From Margaritifera margaritifera (lineage: Eukaryota > Mollusca > Bivalvia > Unionida > Margaritiferidae), in contig JAQPZY010001621.1 in the NCBI GenBank assembly GCA_029931535.1, forward strand, positions 4,006,001 through 4,070,000: 64,000 bases of DNA, written 5' to 3'. The position numbers and the translations under genes are program-made. The notes beneath the pieces were generated by a model. The model made no database searches and was not told the DNA's origin. It saw nothing but the letters and a program-made list of their open reading frames with translations. How positions within the stretch are numbered: position 1 is the stretch's first letter; every line of letters starts with the position of its first letter. Below are positions 12,475 through 24,614 of the stretch, piece after piece.

Positions 12475-13340
12475 GAGACCCAAGTGTGCCTGAGATTCCT
12501 CACTTGACTGACATCTAGCTAAACACTAAATGCAAGAGCAGTTTGCCATGATATATGGGTTAGTAGAGTGCTACCATCAAAATTTCTTCAAATTATGTTG
12601 ATTGGTTCTTGAAAAAGCTGTTTAAGTTTTTCTACTATCTCATACCATATTTTATTACAGAGCAGCAGCATTTGCAAAAATTTAAAAGGCCTTCATACCA
12701 TCATGCTTTCTGTCAGATATGGTCATATTCTCTTTTCAATAGTTTTTGAGAAGAAGTCATTCACAAGTTCTTCTTTCTTTAGTATCACCAGCATTTTTTA
12801 TGGCAGCTCTCCATCATTTGCACTATGTTGTAAGGATTTTATATGTGTCACCTTTATCTTTTATTTTATATACATTTTACAGAATTTAAACATGTTTACA
12901 TTTTATATTTTATCTTGTTGTTCTTTGTGTTTACATTTATTTGGATGGGCTTATCTTCCTAAATTCTTGTGCAATTCATTTTACATTTTTCATACTTTAC
13001 CTTTAGCTGGCACCATAAAGCCACTATCATGCTGAGGTACCATAAAACACTACTACATGCACATGTATGCATACTGCCTCATTTGTACAAATTTAAAGGT
13101 TAGAGATGCGTTCTGACAAATTTGGTCGCATTCTGTTGAGCAGTGTTTGAGAAATCATTTCATTTTTTTTTTCTATTTTTAATAATGGCAGCCATGCATG
13201 ATGGCAGCTCAGCATCATTTGCACAAATTTGAAAGACTTTCATACAAAGATTCTTTCTGTTAGATTTGGCCATATTCTGTTGAGTAATTTTGTTGAGAAG
13301 TCATTTCAATTATTTCTTACAGTACCCAGTATTTTGTCAC
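12475..13340. mobile_element. GGCCCAAG-type dispersed element, partial
   Basis: Starts with AGAGACCCAAGTGTGCCTGA and CTCACTTGACTGACATCTAG, the standard start of this family, followed by two or three ~155 bp array units. The family encodes nothing recognisable. Its transposition mechanism is unknown to me. Confidence 0.6.
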
Positions 13341-13394
13341 TATCATGTTGCCATTGGGAGTCATAGAGTATACTGTGTTGTAAATGAGACTGTC

Positions 13395-13730
13395 TCATCA
13401 TGAAGTACATTATACAGCATTCCCTCATTTTAAGGTCCTTTATTATAACACAGCCATCCATTCAGGAGCATTAGCGATAACAAGAGTTTCAAAATGGCAT
13501 CTACAGCAGCCATATTGGACATCAGATTGGCACCATATTCATTCAGGACCAACTAAATATCATAAGAATTGTTGGAGTAGAATCCCAATGTTGATAACAG
13601 TATCAACTTGGGACCAACAACTAAATGTTAAAATGAAACTGTGAGCCAAGTTTCATGACTTTCTTCCAAGTAATTTAGGAGAAGTAATGAAAACAAACAA
13701 CTGCTAACAGACAATATATGACATAAGGAT
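13395..13730. repeat. fragment of the ~160 bp TCAGGACCAACTAGAC family
   Basis: About two units matching the array at 19.7-21.4 kb (CCATCCATTCAGGAG, TTTCAAAATGGC, CATATTGGACATCAGATTGG, ATTCAGGACCAACTAAATAT), ending in the same CAAGTTTCATG...TAATTTAGGAGAAGTAATGA tail. Confidence 0.7.
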
Positions 13731-13929
13731 TTTGGATGCACCACCATAGCAGAAATTCTTCTGGTCTTTGACCAATACAGCTAATAAAAATTACAAGACA
13801 TTGGTGCAAAATAGTGTCATTACTTTCAAGGTAGACATGCAGAACTTTTTCTCCATGTCTGGTGGTGAAATAGAAATTGAATTACAAATTTTAGAAAATT
13901 AAAGATCAATTTCACATTAAATAATATCA

Positions 13930-14965
13930 AAACTGAACCATAATAAAAACAATTACTGAGTTATCATGACAAAACTGGACCCTAATCAAAACAATTACTG
14001 ATCTATCATCACAAAACTGGATCATAATCAAAACAATTACTGAGTTATCATGACAAAACTGAACAATAATCAAAACAATTACAGTTATCATGACAAAACT
14101 GGACCATAATCAAAACAATTACTGTTATCATGACAAAACTGGGCCATAATAAAAACAATTACTGTTATCATGACAAAACTGGACAATAATCAAAACAATT
14201 ACTGTTATCATGACAAAACTGGACCATAATCAAAACAATTACTGAGTTATCATGACTAAACTGGACCATAATAAAAACAATTACTGTTATCGACAAAACT
14301 GGACCATAATCAAAACAATTACTGTTATCGTGACAAAACTGGGCCTTAATAAAAACAATTACTGTTATCATGACAAAACTGGGCCATAATAAAAACAATT
14401 ACTGTTATAATGACAAAACTGGGCCATAATAAAAACAATTACTGTTATAATGACAAAACTGGGCCATAATAAAAACAATTACTGAGTTAATCATGACAAA
14501 ACTGGGCCATAATAAAAACAATTACTGATCTATCATCACAAAACTGGGCCATAATAAAAACAATTACTGATCTATCATCACAAAACTGGACCATAATCAA
14601 AACAATTACTGAGTTATCATGACAAAACTGGGCCATAATAAAAACAATTACTGATCTATCATCACAAAACTGGGCCATAATCAAAATAATTACTAATCTA
14701 TCATCACAAAACTAGGCCATAATAAAAACAATTACTGATCTATCATCACAAAATTGGGCCATAATAAAAACAATTACTGAGTTATCATCACAAAACTGAG
14801 CCATAATAAAAACAATTGCTGATCTATCATGACAAAACTGGATCATAATAAAAACAATTACTGAGTTATCATCACAAAACTGGGCCATAATAAAAACAAT
14901 TACTGATCTATCATCACAAAACTCAGACATTAATAAAAACAACTACTGATGCACCATTACAAAAG
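13930..14965. repeat. ~36-45 bp minisatellite, about 25 copies
   Basis: Units of TCATGACAAAACTGGGCCAT, AATAAAAACAATTACTG, with GAGT or ATCTA linkers giving two unit lengths. Minus-strand ORFs reading FIMAQFCDDRSVIV repeatedly are translations of the satellite. Confidence 0.93.
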
Positions 14966-15124
14966 ATTGCCAGTGGATCAAAGTGTTTGCTTCTTGCAGA
15001 TATTTATGCAGAAAACTGTAGTGGTACAGTGTATTAGAAGACCCATTCATAAAAAAAATGTACATTATGCTGAACAGTTTGAATTATGACTAACGACAGA
15101 TACAAGGCAGTTTGAAGTAATGAA

Positions 15125-15838
15125 AATATTAACAAACTGAATTATACCAATACCTGTGTATTTATTGTTATAAACTGAATTATACCAATACCTGTGTATT
15201 TTTTGTTACAAACTGAATTATACCAATACCTGCGTATTTATTGTTACAAACTGAATTATACCAATACCTGCGTATTTATTGTTATAAACTGAATTATACC
15301 AATACCTGTGTATTTTTTGTTACAAACTGAATTATACCAATACCTGCATATTTTTTGTTACAAACTGAAATATGCCAATACCTGCGTATTTTTTGTTACA
15401 TATGAATTATACCAATTCCTGTGTAATTCTTTTTACATATGAATTATCCCAATACCTGCGTATTTTTTGTTACAAACTGAATTATACCAATACCTGCATA
15501 TTTTTTGTTACAAACTGAATTATACCAATACCTGCATATTTTTTGTTACAAACTGAATTATACCAATATCTGCGTATTTTTTGTTACAAACTGAATTATA
15601 CCAATACCTGCGTATTTTTTGTTACAAACTGAATTATACCAATACCTGCGTATTTTTTGTTACAAACTGAATTATACCAATACCTGTGTATTTTTTGTTA
15701 CATATGAATTATACCAATACCTGCGTATTTTTTGTTACATATGAATTATACCAATACCTGCGTATTTTTTGTTACATATGAATTATACCAATACCTGCGT
15801 ATTTTTTGTTACACATGAATTATACCAATTCCTGTGTA
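15125..15838. repeat. ~38 bp minisatellite, about 18 copies
   Basis: Units of CAAACTGAATTATACCAATA, CCTGCGTATTTTTTGTTA; a subset begins CATATGAATTATACC, clustered towards the high-coordinate end. Confidence 0.94.
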
Positions 15839-16334
15839 TCCTTAGATATATCCTCCTTTATAATCAAACATAGTAAAGATGAAAGTGTCGAGGGAACACA
15901 GATATAGGATGGGTAGAACAGATCCCAATTTAATATGTAAATGTACTACCAACTCCAGTCCCTATGAGACAGTCCTGCCAGAGATACAATATCTTAACAC
16001 AGATTGAAGCCATTTGTCCAACATACATGATGTTTATATTGTACAATACAAAGAACCTGACTAGCTTGTGTAAGGTTGTTCCAGCAATGAAGTTCAAGAA
16101 ACTGAATAAATAACACTGGACTTACATAAGAAAGCAGCAGATATCCAGTAGCAACCATGGGACACATTTGTTTACAGAGATATTGATGAAATAGCTGATA
16201 TGGCCTTGTTCAGCATCAATCTAAATCAATTATTAATCAGCTGTTCATTAAGTTGAGTGATAGTTAGTCTGTACGTCAGAAAGAGAATAATGTATGTCCC
16301 GAGGTAAATCCACCAAGTACAACACACTCCCTGC

Positions 16335-16338
<4 letters not shown>

Positions 16339-16420
<82 letters not shown>
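16339..16420. repeat. (TA)n microsatellite
   Basis: About 82 bp of pure AT dinucleotides. Four overlapping ORFs of poly Ile-Tyr arise from it. Confidence 0.98.
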
Positions 16421-16422
<2 letters not shown>

Positions 16423-16471
16423 TCCACACAATGCATTTGGGTATATAACAATAGCTGTTATCTTAATGACT

Positions 16472-16678
16472 ACCGTATATACTTGTATATAAACTTAGTC
16501 CAAATGCAAACAACATAGACCCTGATCTGCCATCCCATAATGCGCTGGCAATCAGAGTCTATGTTGTTTGTTCTACTGATTAGTCCTTACAAACTGCATA
16601 GACCCAGATCTGCCGCGTGGCAGATCTGGGTCTATGCAGTTTGCAGTTGGTACTGGAATATATGTGAGTGTATACGGT
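16472..16678. mobile_element. two-hairpin MITE, copy 1
   Basis: Ends ACCGTATATACTTG / GAGTGTATACGGT, flanked by TA. Contains two separate hairpins: AACAACATAGACCCTGATCT paired with its complement around a loop CCATCCCATAATGCGC, then AACTGCATAGACCCAGATCT paired perfectly around CGCG. No ORF, so mobilised, if at all, by an enzyme encoded elsewhere. ACAACATAGACC hairpin comes first in this copy. Confidence 0.85.
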
Positions 16679-16849
16679 ATATTCCTGTTATCTTTACCAC
16701 TATTTTCCCATCTGCATTACATGCATGTCATACAGCCATTTCATAAAAAGAGGGAATGCTCTAGAACTTCAACAGTCTTAGACTTGAACATGGAGAGGGT
16801 GACCTCTACAAAACTCAATGATAAGCTGTATTACGACTCACCATAGTGA

Positions 16850-18140
16850 CTGAAAGTGAAATACCCAATATCATTGGTGGGATATGATTCAAAACTTTTT
16901 AACTTTTTCAAAATCTTACTGTACCTCTGCAATGAATACAAAATTATTCCCCTGACCTTGTTCAATAATCAAGTTGAACATTATTCAAAGTATATGGGAA
17001 TAAAACTGCCAGCTGCAACTGTTTCTATAAGAAGTCCTTATCAATCATGACCTTTATGTCCAGAGTGCATTAAGAATGTGAACAATGTGAAAGAAACAAA
17101 AAGGTGGAAAAAATGCGAAGTCTGCAATCATTAGCCAAATGACATGAGGAATAATTGATGAATTATATGGTAGCTAGATTAAATATACCAAAAAACCGAG
17201 AGAAAGAGACAGTGAGAAGCTATCATAGTAAGTATTTAAAAGACAGAACTCTGAATCCACTTAGGAATAGACTGATGATGGAAGCATCAAGGTTTCATGG
17301 GGTTGAGGGTGCAATTATCTTCAATCATAGTAATAATATAATAATAATAAAGATATTTTATTGGTAAGAAAATGAAATACATGTATATCATATACAAATT
17401 TCAACAGATCAACACCTGTATATTCCACCAAAAGGATTGTGCAGAAGGCTAAAAATGATATAGATACCCTCACCTGATGTGACATGGCCATGAACTAGAT
17501 AGATATAAGCTGGTTTTTGTTTTGGAAAAAAAACATATCAATAGAATGATTTTGAACTTCTTCAAATGCTAGGTCAATAAAATCTATTATGAAGAGGTTG
17601 CTAAGAATATGGGTAACTTTAAAGGTCAAATATGGTGGTTTCTTTTGAAACTTATTTTGGAATCTTCCATACATGAAAGCTCCTTAATTATTGCTATTAT
17701 GAATTTCTATTGCATCATTTACAAATAACTGCATTTAAAAGTATGACCCTCACAAAAGTTGACACAGGTAGACCCTGATATATATGCGGAAGTCACATAT
17801 CACTAAAACAAAGAACTTGCTAACGTAGAGATTATGGTGTAGGGAATTTGTGAAAGGTTATGAAATGAACAGTGATCCTTTGAAAATTTAAGAAATTTAA
17901 TAAACTAATATTACACCTATAGTCAATATGGTCATTAGTTGATTGAGTGAAAAAAAAGGAAACAAATGATGACAATTACTGGAAAGAATCATGAAAATGC
18001 TGTGCATTCAAACACAGAAGCGTGATCTTGGTGTATTTTCTAACTTTTTAAATTATCTAAGCCACACTGAGGTAAATAAATACATCTGATCCCTGCTTTT
18101 AGTCAAAATTATTTACAAAACCTCTTTGAAAATAAACTGC
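16850..18140. other. intron, no gene seen
   Basis: A+T-rich. Includes a short ATAATAATA run near 17335-17352. No exon with splice sites recognised on either strand. Confidence 0.45.
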
Positions 18141-18147
18141 AGTTCTT

Positions 18148-18245
18148 TGAAATGGTAAATGGGGGACCCTGCCCTCTTTAAAATGGTAAATGGGGGACCC
18201 TGCCCTCTTTAAAATGGTAAATGGGGGACACTTCCCTCTTTAAAG
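18148..18245. repeat. 31 bp tandem repeat
   Basis: Three copies of AAATGGTAAATGGGGGACCC, TGCCCTCTTTA. Confidence 0.9.
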
Positions 18246-19690
18246 TTAATCCTTTATCTCCTAACATAATATTCTGCCCATGTTTTACTTATATTTGTTG
18301 CTCTTATGTCACCTCAATAAAGCTAGAAAGCAAAGGTTTAATGAAGATATGTGTTTGCAGTTTATATTTCTGTACCCTATAAATGGCAACAACTTAATTT
18401 TCAATATTTTTCTATTCTCTCGCTCTTTTGCTCACTCACTCACTGTGTCATTTTTCCCTGAAGATTGTCCAAGTTATATGTCTAAATCCTTTTTTCAACA
18501 TTTGTAAGAGTCTGTGACGATTTATTCCTGATAAGATGCTTTGAAAAAAAATTTGAATGAGCACCAGAGCCTATGCAGAAAGCCCTTAATAATATTTCTC
18601 AGTTTGATACAGTATAATCAGTAGATCTTTAATACTTTTTTGTCTTTCTTCATTTAGAAATTTTAAAAAAGAAGTCATTTTTCAATTTTGAACACAAGTT
18701 GTGACCATATCCTATAAAAAATCCATTCATTTTAACTTAAACTGACCATAGAGTCAATGCACTTCTACATTTGTGACTGGTTGGCTCATTCTACAATGAC
18801 ATCACACATATATGAGTCTTAGTCAAGGGAGGTAATGTAGTCTGTAAATGTGGACAGTCTAACTGTTCATTAATTGCAACAGTAGATTCTGGGAATTTGA
18901 TTGGAGTAAATTTGATTTTTAATCTATGCATAATGCTCTACAAAAACCATGAAAAATTTACATTTTGAAGATTTTCTCCACAACTGACTCTGACAGGTAA
19001 CAGATTATACCAAAGTATAACCTCTTCCTGTAAATAATGAATCACTGTCTTGAAATTAGAGAAAAAAATGTGGCCATGTGAGAAAACTCAATACACAATA
19101 CTAAACTACATGATCTGAATGGATACAGAGTACTGGCTTGGTTGTCTTTATGAATGCTAACTTATTCTATACCACCCATCCAAGGATGCACTGACACTGC
19201 AAGTTAAATTTCCATTATTTAAAATGAAATGATTGGCACAGTTTAAATAAGTGAATGTTTATTCATTTACCTTTTTTGTTCTCAAAGTATCTTTTATATG
19301 ATGACACATTTGCAATTTTAATTGGTACTGTGTTATTTTATAATCGATACTGAATAAATCTCATCTTAAGATTAATAGCCTAACAGGATAATCCCTGGAT
19401 AGATTTACGGATGAATGGATGTAGAGACATAAACAACAAATGCTAGATACTGCTCACTTCTTGAGGCAGGATTATTTTATAAGCTCCATCTGCAGGTCAA
19501 TGAATTGGCACAAGTAAACTAACATATCAAATTCATCATTACCTTTCCATAACAATCACGATAATTTAAAAGCAGGTGTGGTGAGAAAAGATAAATTTCA
19601 CATAGGTGAAATTGACTTAGAGGACATTGATAATTAAAACAAGAGTCCCTCTAAGGGAATGACATAGTACTGGCCAAAAAGTATTTCCAG
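18246..19690. other. intron, no gene seen
   Basis: Contains AAGGGAGGTAATGTAGTCTG near 18826, resembling a common molluscan dispersed-repeat end, but no element boundary could be fixed. Confidence 0.4.
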
Positions 19691-21385
19691 GAATTCAAGA
19701 TAAGACTATTTCTTCTTTTACATTGCTGAGTGTTGAAACCATCCCTGATATTCTTGAGCGGTAAGATTTTCGGTCATATTGGATGTAAGATCGGCACCAT
19801 TTTCGTTTATGACAAAATTGGACACCATTAGATGACTTTTGGTGAAAATACCATTTTGATATGGTCATCCATTAAGAAGAATTAGTGGCAAGATTTTCAA
19901 TATGTTCATTGTGGCAGTGATATTTGAGGTCAGATCAGCAATAACTTCATTCAGGACCAACTAGGTGTCATAATTAGTCTTCTGGTGAAAACACCATGTC
20001 AAAATGACTTTCCATTTAGGAGGAGTACCAATAACAGTATTTTCAAGATGGCTGCCTTGGTGACCATACTGGTTCATAAGAAGACTTCTGATGAAAACCC
20101 AATGTTGATATGACTTTCCATCTAGGAGGAGTAGCGATAAGATTTTCAAGATGGCCACTGTAGTGTCCATATGGGATATCAGATCAGCATAATTTTTATT
20201 TAAGACCAACCAGACACCATAAGAAGTCTTCCTGTGAAAACACCATGCTGATATGACTTTCCCTTCAGGAGGAATAACAAGATCTTCAAGATGGCTGCTG
20301 TAGTGGCCATAATGGATGTCAGATTGGCACCATTTTCATTCAGGACCAACAAGATATCACAAGAAGTCTTTTAGTGAAAACTCCATGCTGATATGACCAT
20401 CCATTCAGGTGGAATAGTGATAACAAGATTTTCAAGATGGCCACTGTGGTGGCCATACTGGATGTCTGGACAACACCATTTTCATTTGGGACCAACTAAA
20501 CATCATAAGAAGTCTTTAAATAAAAATCCCATGTCGATATGACTTTCTGTTCAGGCAGAGTAGCAAAAACATGATTTTTAAGATGGCTGCCATAGTGGCC
20601 ATATTGGATGTCACTTAGGACCAACTAGACATCATAAAGTCTTTTAGGGAAAACCACGTGTTGGTATGGCCATCCATTCAGGAGGTGGCCATATTTGATG
20701 TCTGAGTGGAATCATTTTCATTTAGGACCAGCTAGACATCATAAGGAGTCTTCTGGTGAAAAAACCCCATGTCAATATGACTTTTCATTCAAGAGGAGTA
20801 ACAATAACATGATTTTCAAGATGGCTGCTGTGGTAGTCATATTGAACATCAGATTGGCACCATATTCACAGAGGACCAACTAGACATCATAAGAAATCTT
20901 TTAGTGAACCCCCATGTTGATGTGACCATCCACTCAGGAGGAGTACTGATAACAAGATTTTCAAGATGGCTGCTGTAGTGTCCATATTGGATGTCTGGGT
21001 GGCACCTTTTTCATTCAGGACCAACTAGACATCATAAGAAGTCTTCTGGTGAAAACCCCATGTTGATATGACTTTCTGTTCAGGAGTAGCAATAACAAGA
21101 TTTTCATGATGGCTGCTGTGGTGGCAATATTAGATGTCAGTTCAGCATCATTTTTATTTAGGACCAACTAGACATCATAAGAAGTCTTCCAGTGAAAACC
21201 CCATGTTGATATGACCATTCATTCATAAGGAGTAGCAATATCAAGATTTTCAAGATGGCTGCTGGTGTGGCCATATTGGATGTCTGAGCAGCACCATTTT
21301 CATTTAGGATCAACTAGACCCTGGGAAGAATGTGTGTGTAAAGTTTCATGGCAATCTTCCAAGTAGTTTAGGAGGAGTAGCAATA
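19690..21385. repeat. ~160 bp tandem array, about 10 units
   Basis: Unit words: GGACCAACTAGACATCATAA, GAAGTCTTCTGGTGAAAACC, CCATGTTGATATGACTTTCC, TTCAGGAGGAGTAGCAATAA, CAAGATTTTCAAGATGGCTG, GTGGCCATATTGGATGTCAG. The array ends with CAAGTAGTTTAGGAGGAGTA and a GACAACAGGCCATCCCATAA-like tail, as other members do. No protein frame survives. Confidence 0.88.
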
Positions 21386-22137
21386 ACAAACTTGTGCTAA
21401 CAGATGAATGGACAAGGAATGATGGGTGACAGACAACAGGCCATCCCATAAGCTCTCCTGGTCCATGACCAGTAAAACTAAAAAACAGTTGCAACTCTGA
21501 ATAAATTCCACAATGTTTATATTAGCAGAACATATATAAAGAAATAGAGACAAACAGTTTTCTTTTTTACTGTTATAGTTTTCAATAGAGACGTGTGTAT
21601 CTAAATGATCCAGATTTATGTATCTTTTATGTTTTAATGTGTCTCTTTTCCATGCTATTTATGCATCTACAACATTGTATAAAATTTTAGCTAAAATGTC
21701 TCTGTAATGATTTGCGCCATGATATAATTTTGTTTATAACACTGATCTTCTAGAAACCAAAGGGGTTTAATGACGTAAAGAGCTATTTCAATTCAGTTTG
21801 AAGATTCAATAAAGCAAAACCGGTAACAGATTTTACATGTTGTTGTTGTTTACTTTAAATAATTTAATAACAATGTTTATATTAAAATCAGATACATATA
21901 CATGTATGCCAAAAGAGAAAGACATGTTGAATTTCAAGGTGATACTGGACACTGTTGAACATTATTGTCAGATATTGTAATACAGCACTAAATTAAAGCA
22001 GTTCACTACACATCATTGCATAAATAGGGGACAAAAAGCTCATGAGTAGATCTACTATACTTACCATGATCTAGATGTGATCAAACAGTGATGTACCAGT
22101 AATATCTGACTTTACAGTTTCATGTAGTTTTATGATT
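21386..22137. other. intron, no gene seen
   Basis: A+T-rich, unique-looking sequence without supportable features. Confidence 0.4.
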
Positions 22138-22356
22138 ACCATGTATACTCGCGTATAAGCCTTGTCCAAATGCAAACAACATAGACCCTGATCTGCCATC
22201 ACATAATGCGCCAGCAGATCAGGGTCTATGTTCTTTGTTCTACTGATTAGTCATTACAAACTACATAGACCCAGATCTGCTGGCACATTATGCAACAGCA
22301 GATCTGGGTCTATGCAGTCTGCAGTTGGTATCAGCCCATATGCGAGTATATATGGT
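22138..22356. mobile_element. two-hairpin MITE, copy 2
   Basis: Same orientation as copy 1. Ends ACCATGTATACTCGCGTATA and ATGCGAGTATATATGGT, flanked by TA. First hairpin CATAGACCCTGATCTG with loop CCATCACATAATGCGC; second hairpin CATAGACCCAGATCTG with loop CTGGCACATTATGCAA. The second arm of the first hairpin has lost part of TTGTTTG. Confidence 0.87.
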
Positions 22357-22898
22357 AAAACAAAAAAATTAAACATCAATAGAATAGAAAATTCACAAGA
22401 TGTACTAAGACGATGACAAATTTGACTTTTTCAGAGATAGTATGATTCAGGAATTAGATCAAAACATGTTGGTTCTCTAAGTGAGAGACACAATAACCTG
22501 CTCATTTATTATTATTATTGTTACACAACTTTTTATTATTATATCTCTTGCTGTAAATTCCCCCTTGTGATTCTTACATGTAGGAGTCCAGAATTTTTCT
22601 TAGATTTTGGGTTTAATGTTTGTTTTGTGGATGTAAGCTGTTTATTCCCCTGACAAAGTGCTTGTTTAGCTTGAAACGTTGGGAAGCCATTTTGAATTTG
22701 CACCATTATCAATTTTTGTGTCAATATAAAAAGCCATGATGTGAGTAAATGTCCCTACAGACAATATGACATCATTGAAAAGTGATGTCATATAATTGAA
22801 TTTCTAACATTATGAAATAAACAGCAACATATTCAGAAAAGATGGCTCTCTTTCAACTATACAAAATCTCAAAATGTCAATTTTATGCCTGAAGGAAT
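22357..22898. other. intron, no gene seen
   Basis: Includes an ATTATTATT run at 22507-22520 and GACAAAGTGCTTGTTTAGCT, TTGAAACGTTGGGAAGCC near 22650-22690, the latter resembling the 3' end of some dispersed repeats; not assignable. Confidence 0.35.
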
Positions 22899-22927
22899 GT
22901 GTGTGTGTGTGTGTGTGTTTCTCTCTC

Positions 22928-22984
<57 letters not shown>
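22899..22984. repeat. compound microsatellite (GT)n-(CT)n-(TA)n
   Basis: GT run at 22899-22918, CTCTCTCTGT linker, then TA run at 22932-22984. Confidence 0.96.
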
Positions 22985-22989
<5 letters not shown>

Positions 22990-23059
22990 CTATTTCTATG
23001 TTTTCACTTTCTTTGATCCCAGTGTTTCCCAAAAGTATTAACAACAAGAAGAACATTTC

Positions 23060-23166
23060 TTTATACATGTGCTAATCAAAACCAGTATGATGAATACGAT
23101 GTGCTGTAATTTGGTTGTGCTAATCAAAACCCAGTATGATGAATAAGATGTGCTGTAATTTGGTTG
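23060..23166. repeat. ~46 bp direct duplication
   Basis: GTGCTAATCAAAACCAGTAT, GATGAATACGATGTGCTGTA, ATTTGGTT occurs twice in tandem with two or three differences. Confidence 0.88.
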
Positions 23167-24600
23167 TTCTATATTTAGTGTTTACCATGGATATTTTGGG
23201 CAGTTCTGGTGATCCAAAATTAAATTTTCCTGAAACAACCAAGCCAATACAATGTACATATAAATGAAAGGTGAGACATGAGACTGAACATATGGGGGAA
23301 TAATTGATATCACAAAGCATGCTGTAGTGCTATGACAACCTACCAATGATTCCTGATTGTCCTGTATTGAGTGAATGAAAAAAATGGCAGTTATGGTAAT
23401 GACAAATGTATCACTTAACAATCATGTCTCCTTAATCCAGCACCATCTACTGCCATAAAAATTTAGATAAACCAGAATTCCTGAATAAACAGATTTAATT
23501 TTAAATGGCTTTCAAAAAATCATTCCTGTTCATGACATTGTATAAAATAACAATGGTTCTGTGGTATGTGGTATCAGGCCTGTGAACAGTGTTATGATGC
23601 GGCAGCTTTTTTGCTTGCACGGGTGGAAAAGGAGACATTAGTACACCAGGATACAATCTGAAGCTATACAGTAATATTACACCAAAGTTTCAGCTGAATA
23701 CAGCAACTGGCAAAAAAGATAAATGACTTTAAAAAACATTAACAAAAAGAATCATAATGTTGATGTTGCTGATGCTACCATTGCAGGCATGACAAGAAAC
23801 CATAGCAACAAAAGGCATGTAGTAATATTATTCCAAGGTTTCAGCTTAAAACAGGGATTGATGTGCAAGATTTATGACAATTAAAAAGCTTTAAATAAAA
23901 TTTGAACTTTGCTGACACCACCAGTGACTGCCACTTATAAGTGATACCCATGTCTCTCTATTCACAGGTGATACAATCATGAGATGCATCAGCACACATC
24001 AGATTGAGGAGACAAGACTGTATCTTTAACATTGCAACATAGTGTTACTTGGCACCCTGAAAATGTAAGGTTGTGGCACCTTGAGTAAAATGCAGACTAA
24101 TATCTTTCAATGATATAGGATTGTTGTATGACAAACACATGCTTGGAAGAAAAACAAAGGGCAAAAAGAAAGAAATATGCAGTACATTGAGTCATGTCTT
24201 TTAATCTTAAAAATTCTTTATTTTAATACTTTTGTCTTCGGCAAAAACTAAAAACTTTGCCATAATTCCAAACTTTTTCTGAACTGTCATCTTGATCAAA
24301 TGAGAAACCTGAATAAAAGCTGCATCTAAAGTACATTTTCTTCACATATGAGTACACATGAAAGTAAATCCTTTGATAATGATGAAGACATTTTTTTGCC
24401 TGAACCAACAATGAACATTCAATCTCCAATTCAGTCCCCAGTGGCAGACTGACTACAATCCTTTCAGTTCTATACAGGTAAAACAGTTATGGGGCAAATA
24501 TTTATATTTATGTTTAATCAAGCAAACATTTCTGCACAAAACATATACATGTACCTGGTAAACTCATATATACTCAAATATTGGGAGGGTATGCTGTACA
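23167..24600. other. intron, no gene seen
   Basis: No exon or repeat with firm boundaries. Small ORFs on both strands are unsupported. Confidence 0.4.
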
Positions 24601-24614
24601 TCTACCAAAGGAAC

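Noticed and set aside
14168..14942. Several minus-strand ORFs of repeated FIMAQFCDDRSVIV
   Set aside because: They are translations of the 36-45 bp minisatellite; length changes break frame repeatedly.
16226..16518. Poly(Ile-Tyr) ORFs on both strands
   Set aside because: Produced by the (TA)n microsatellite.
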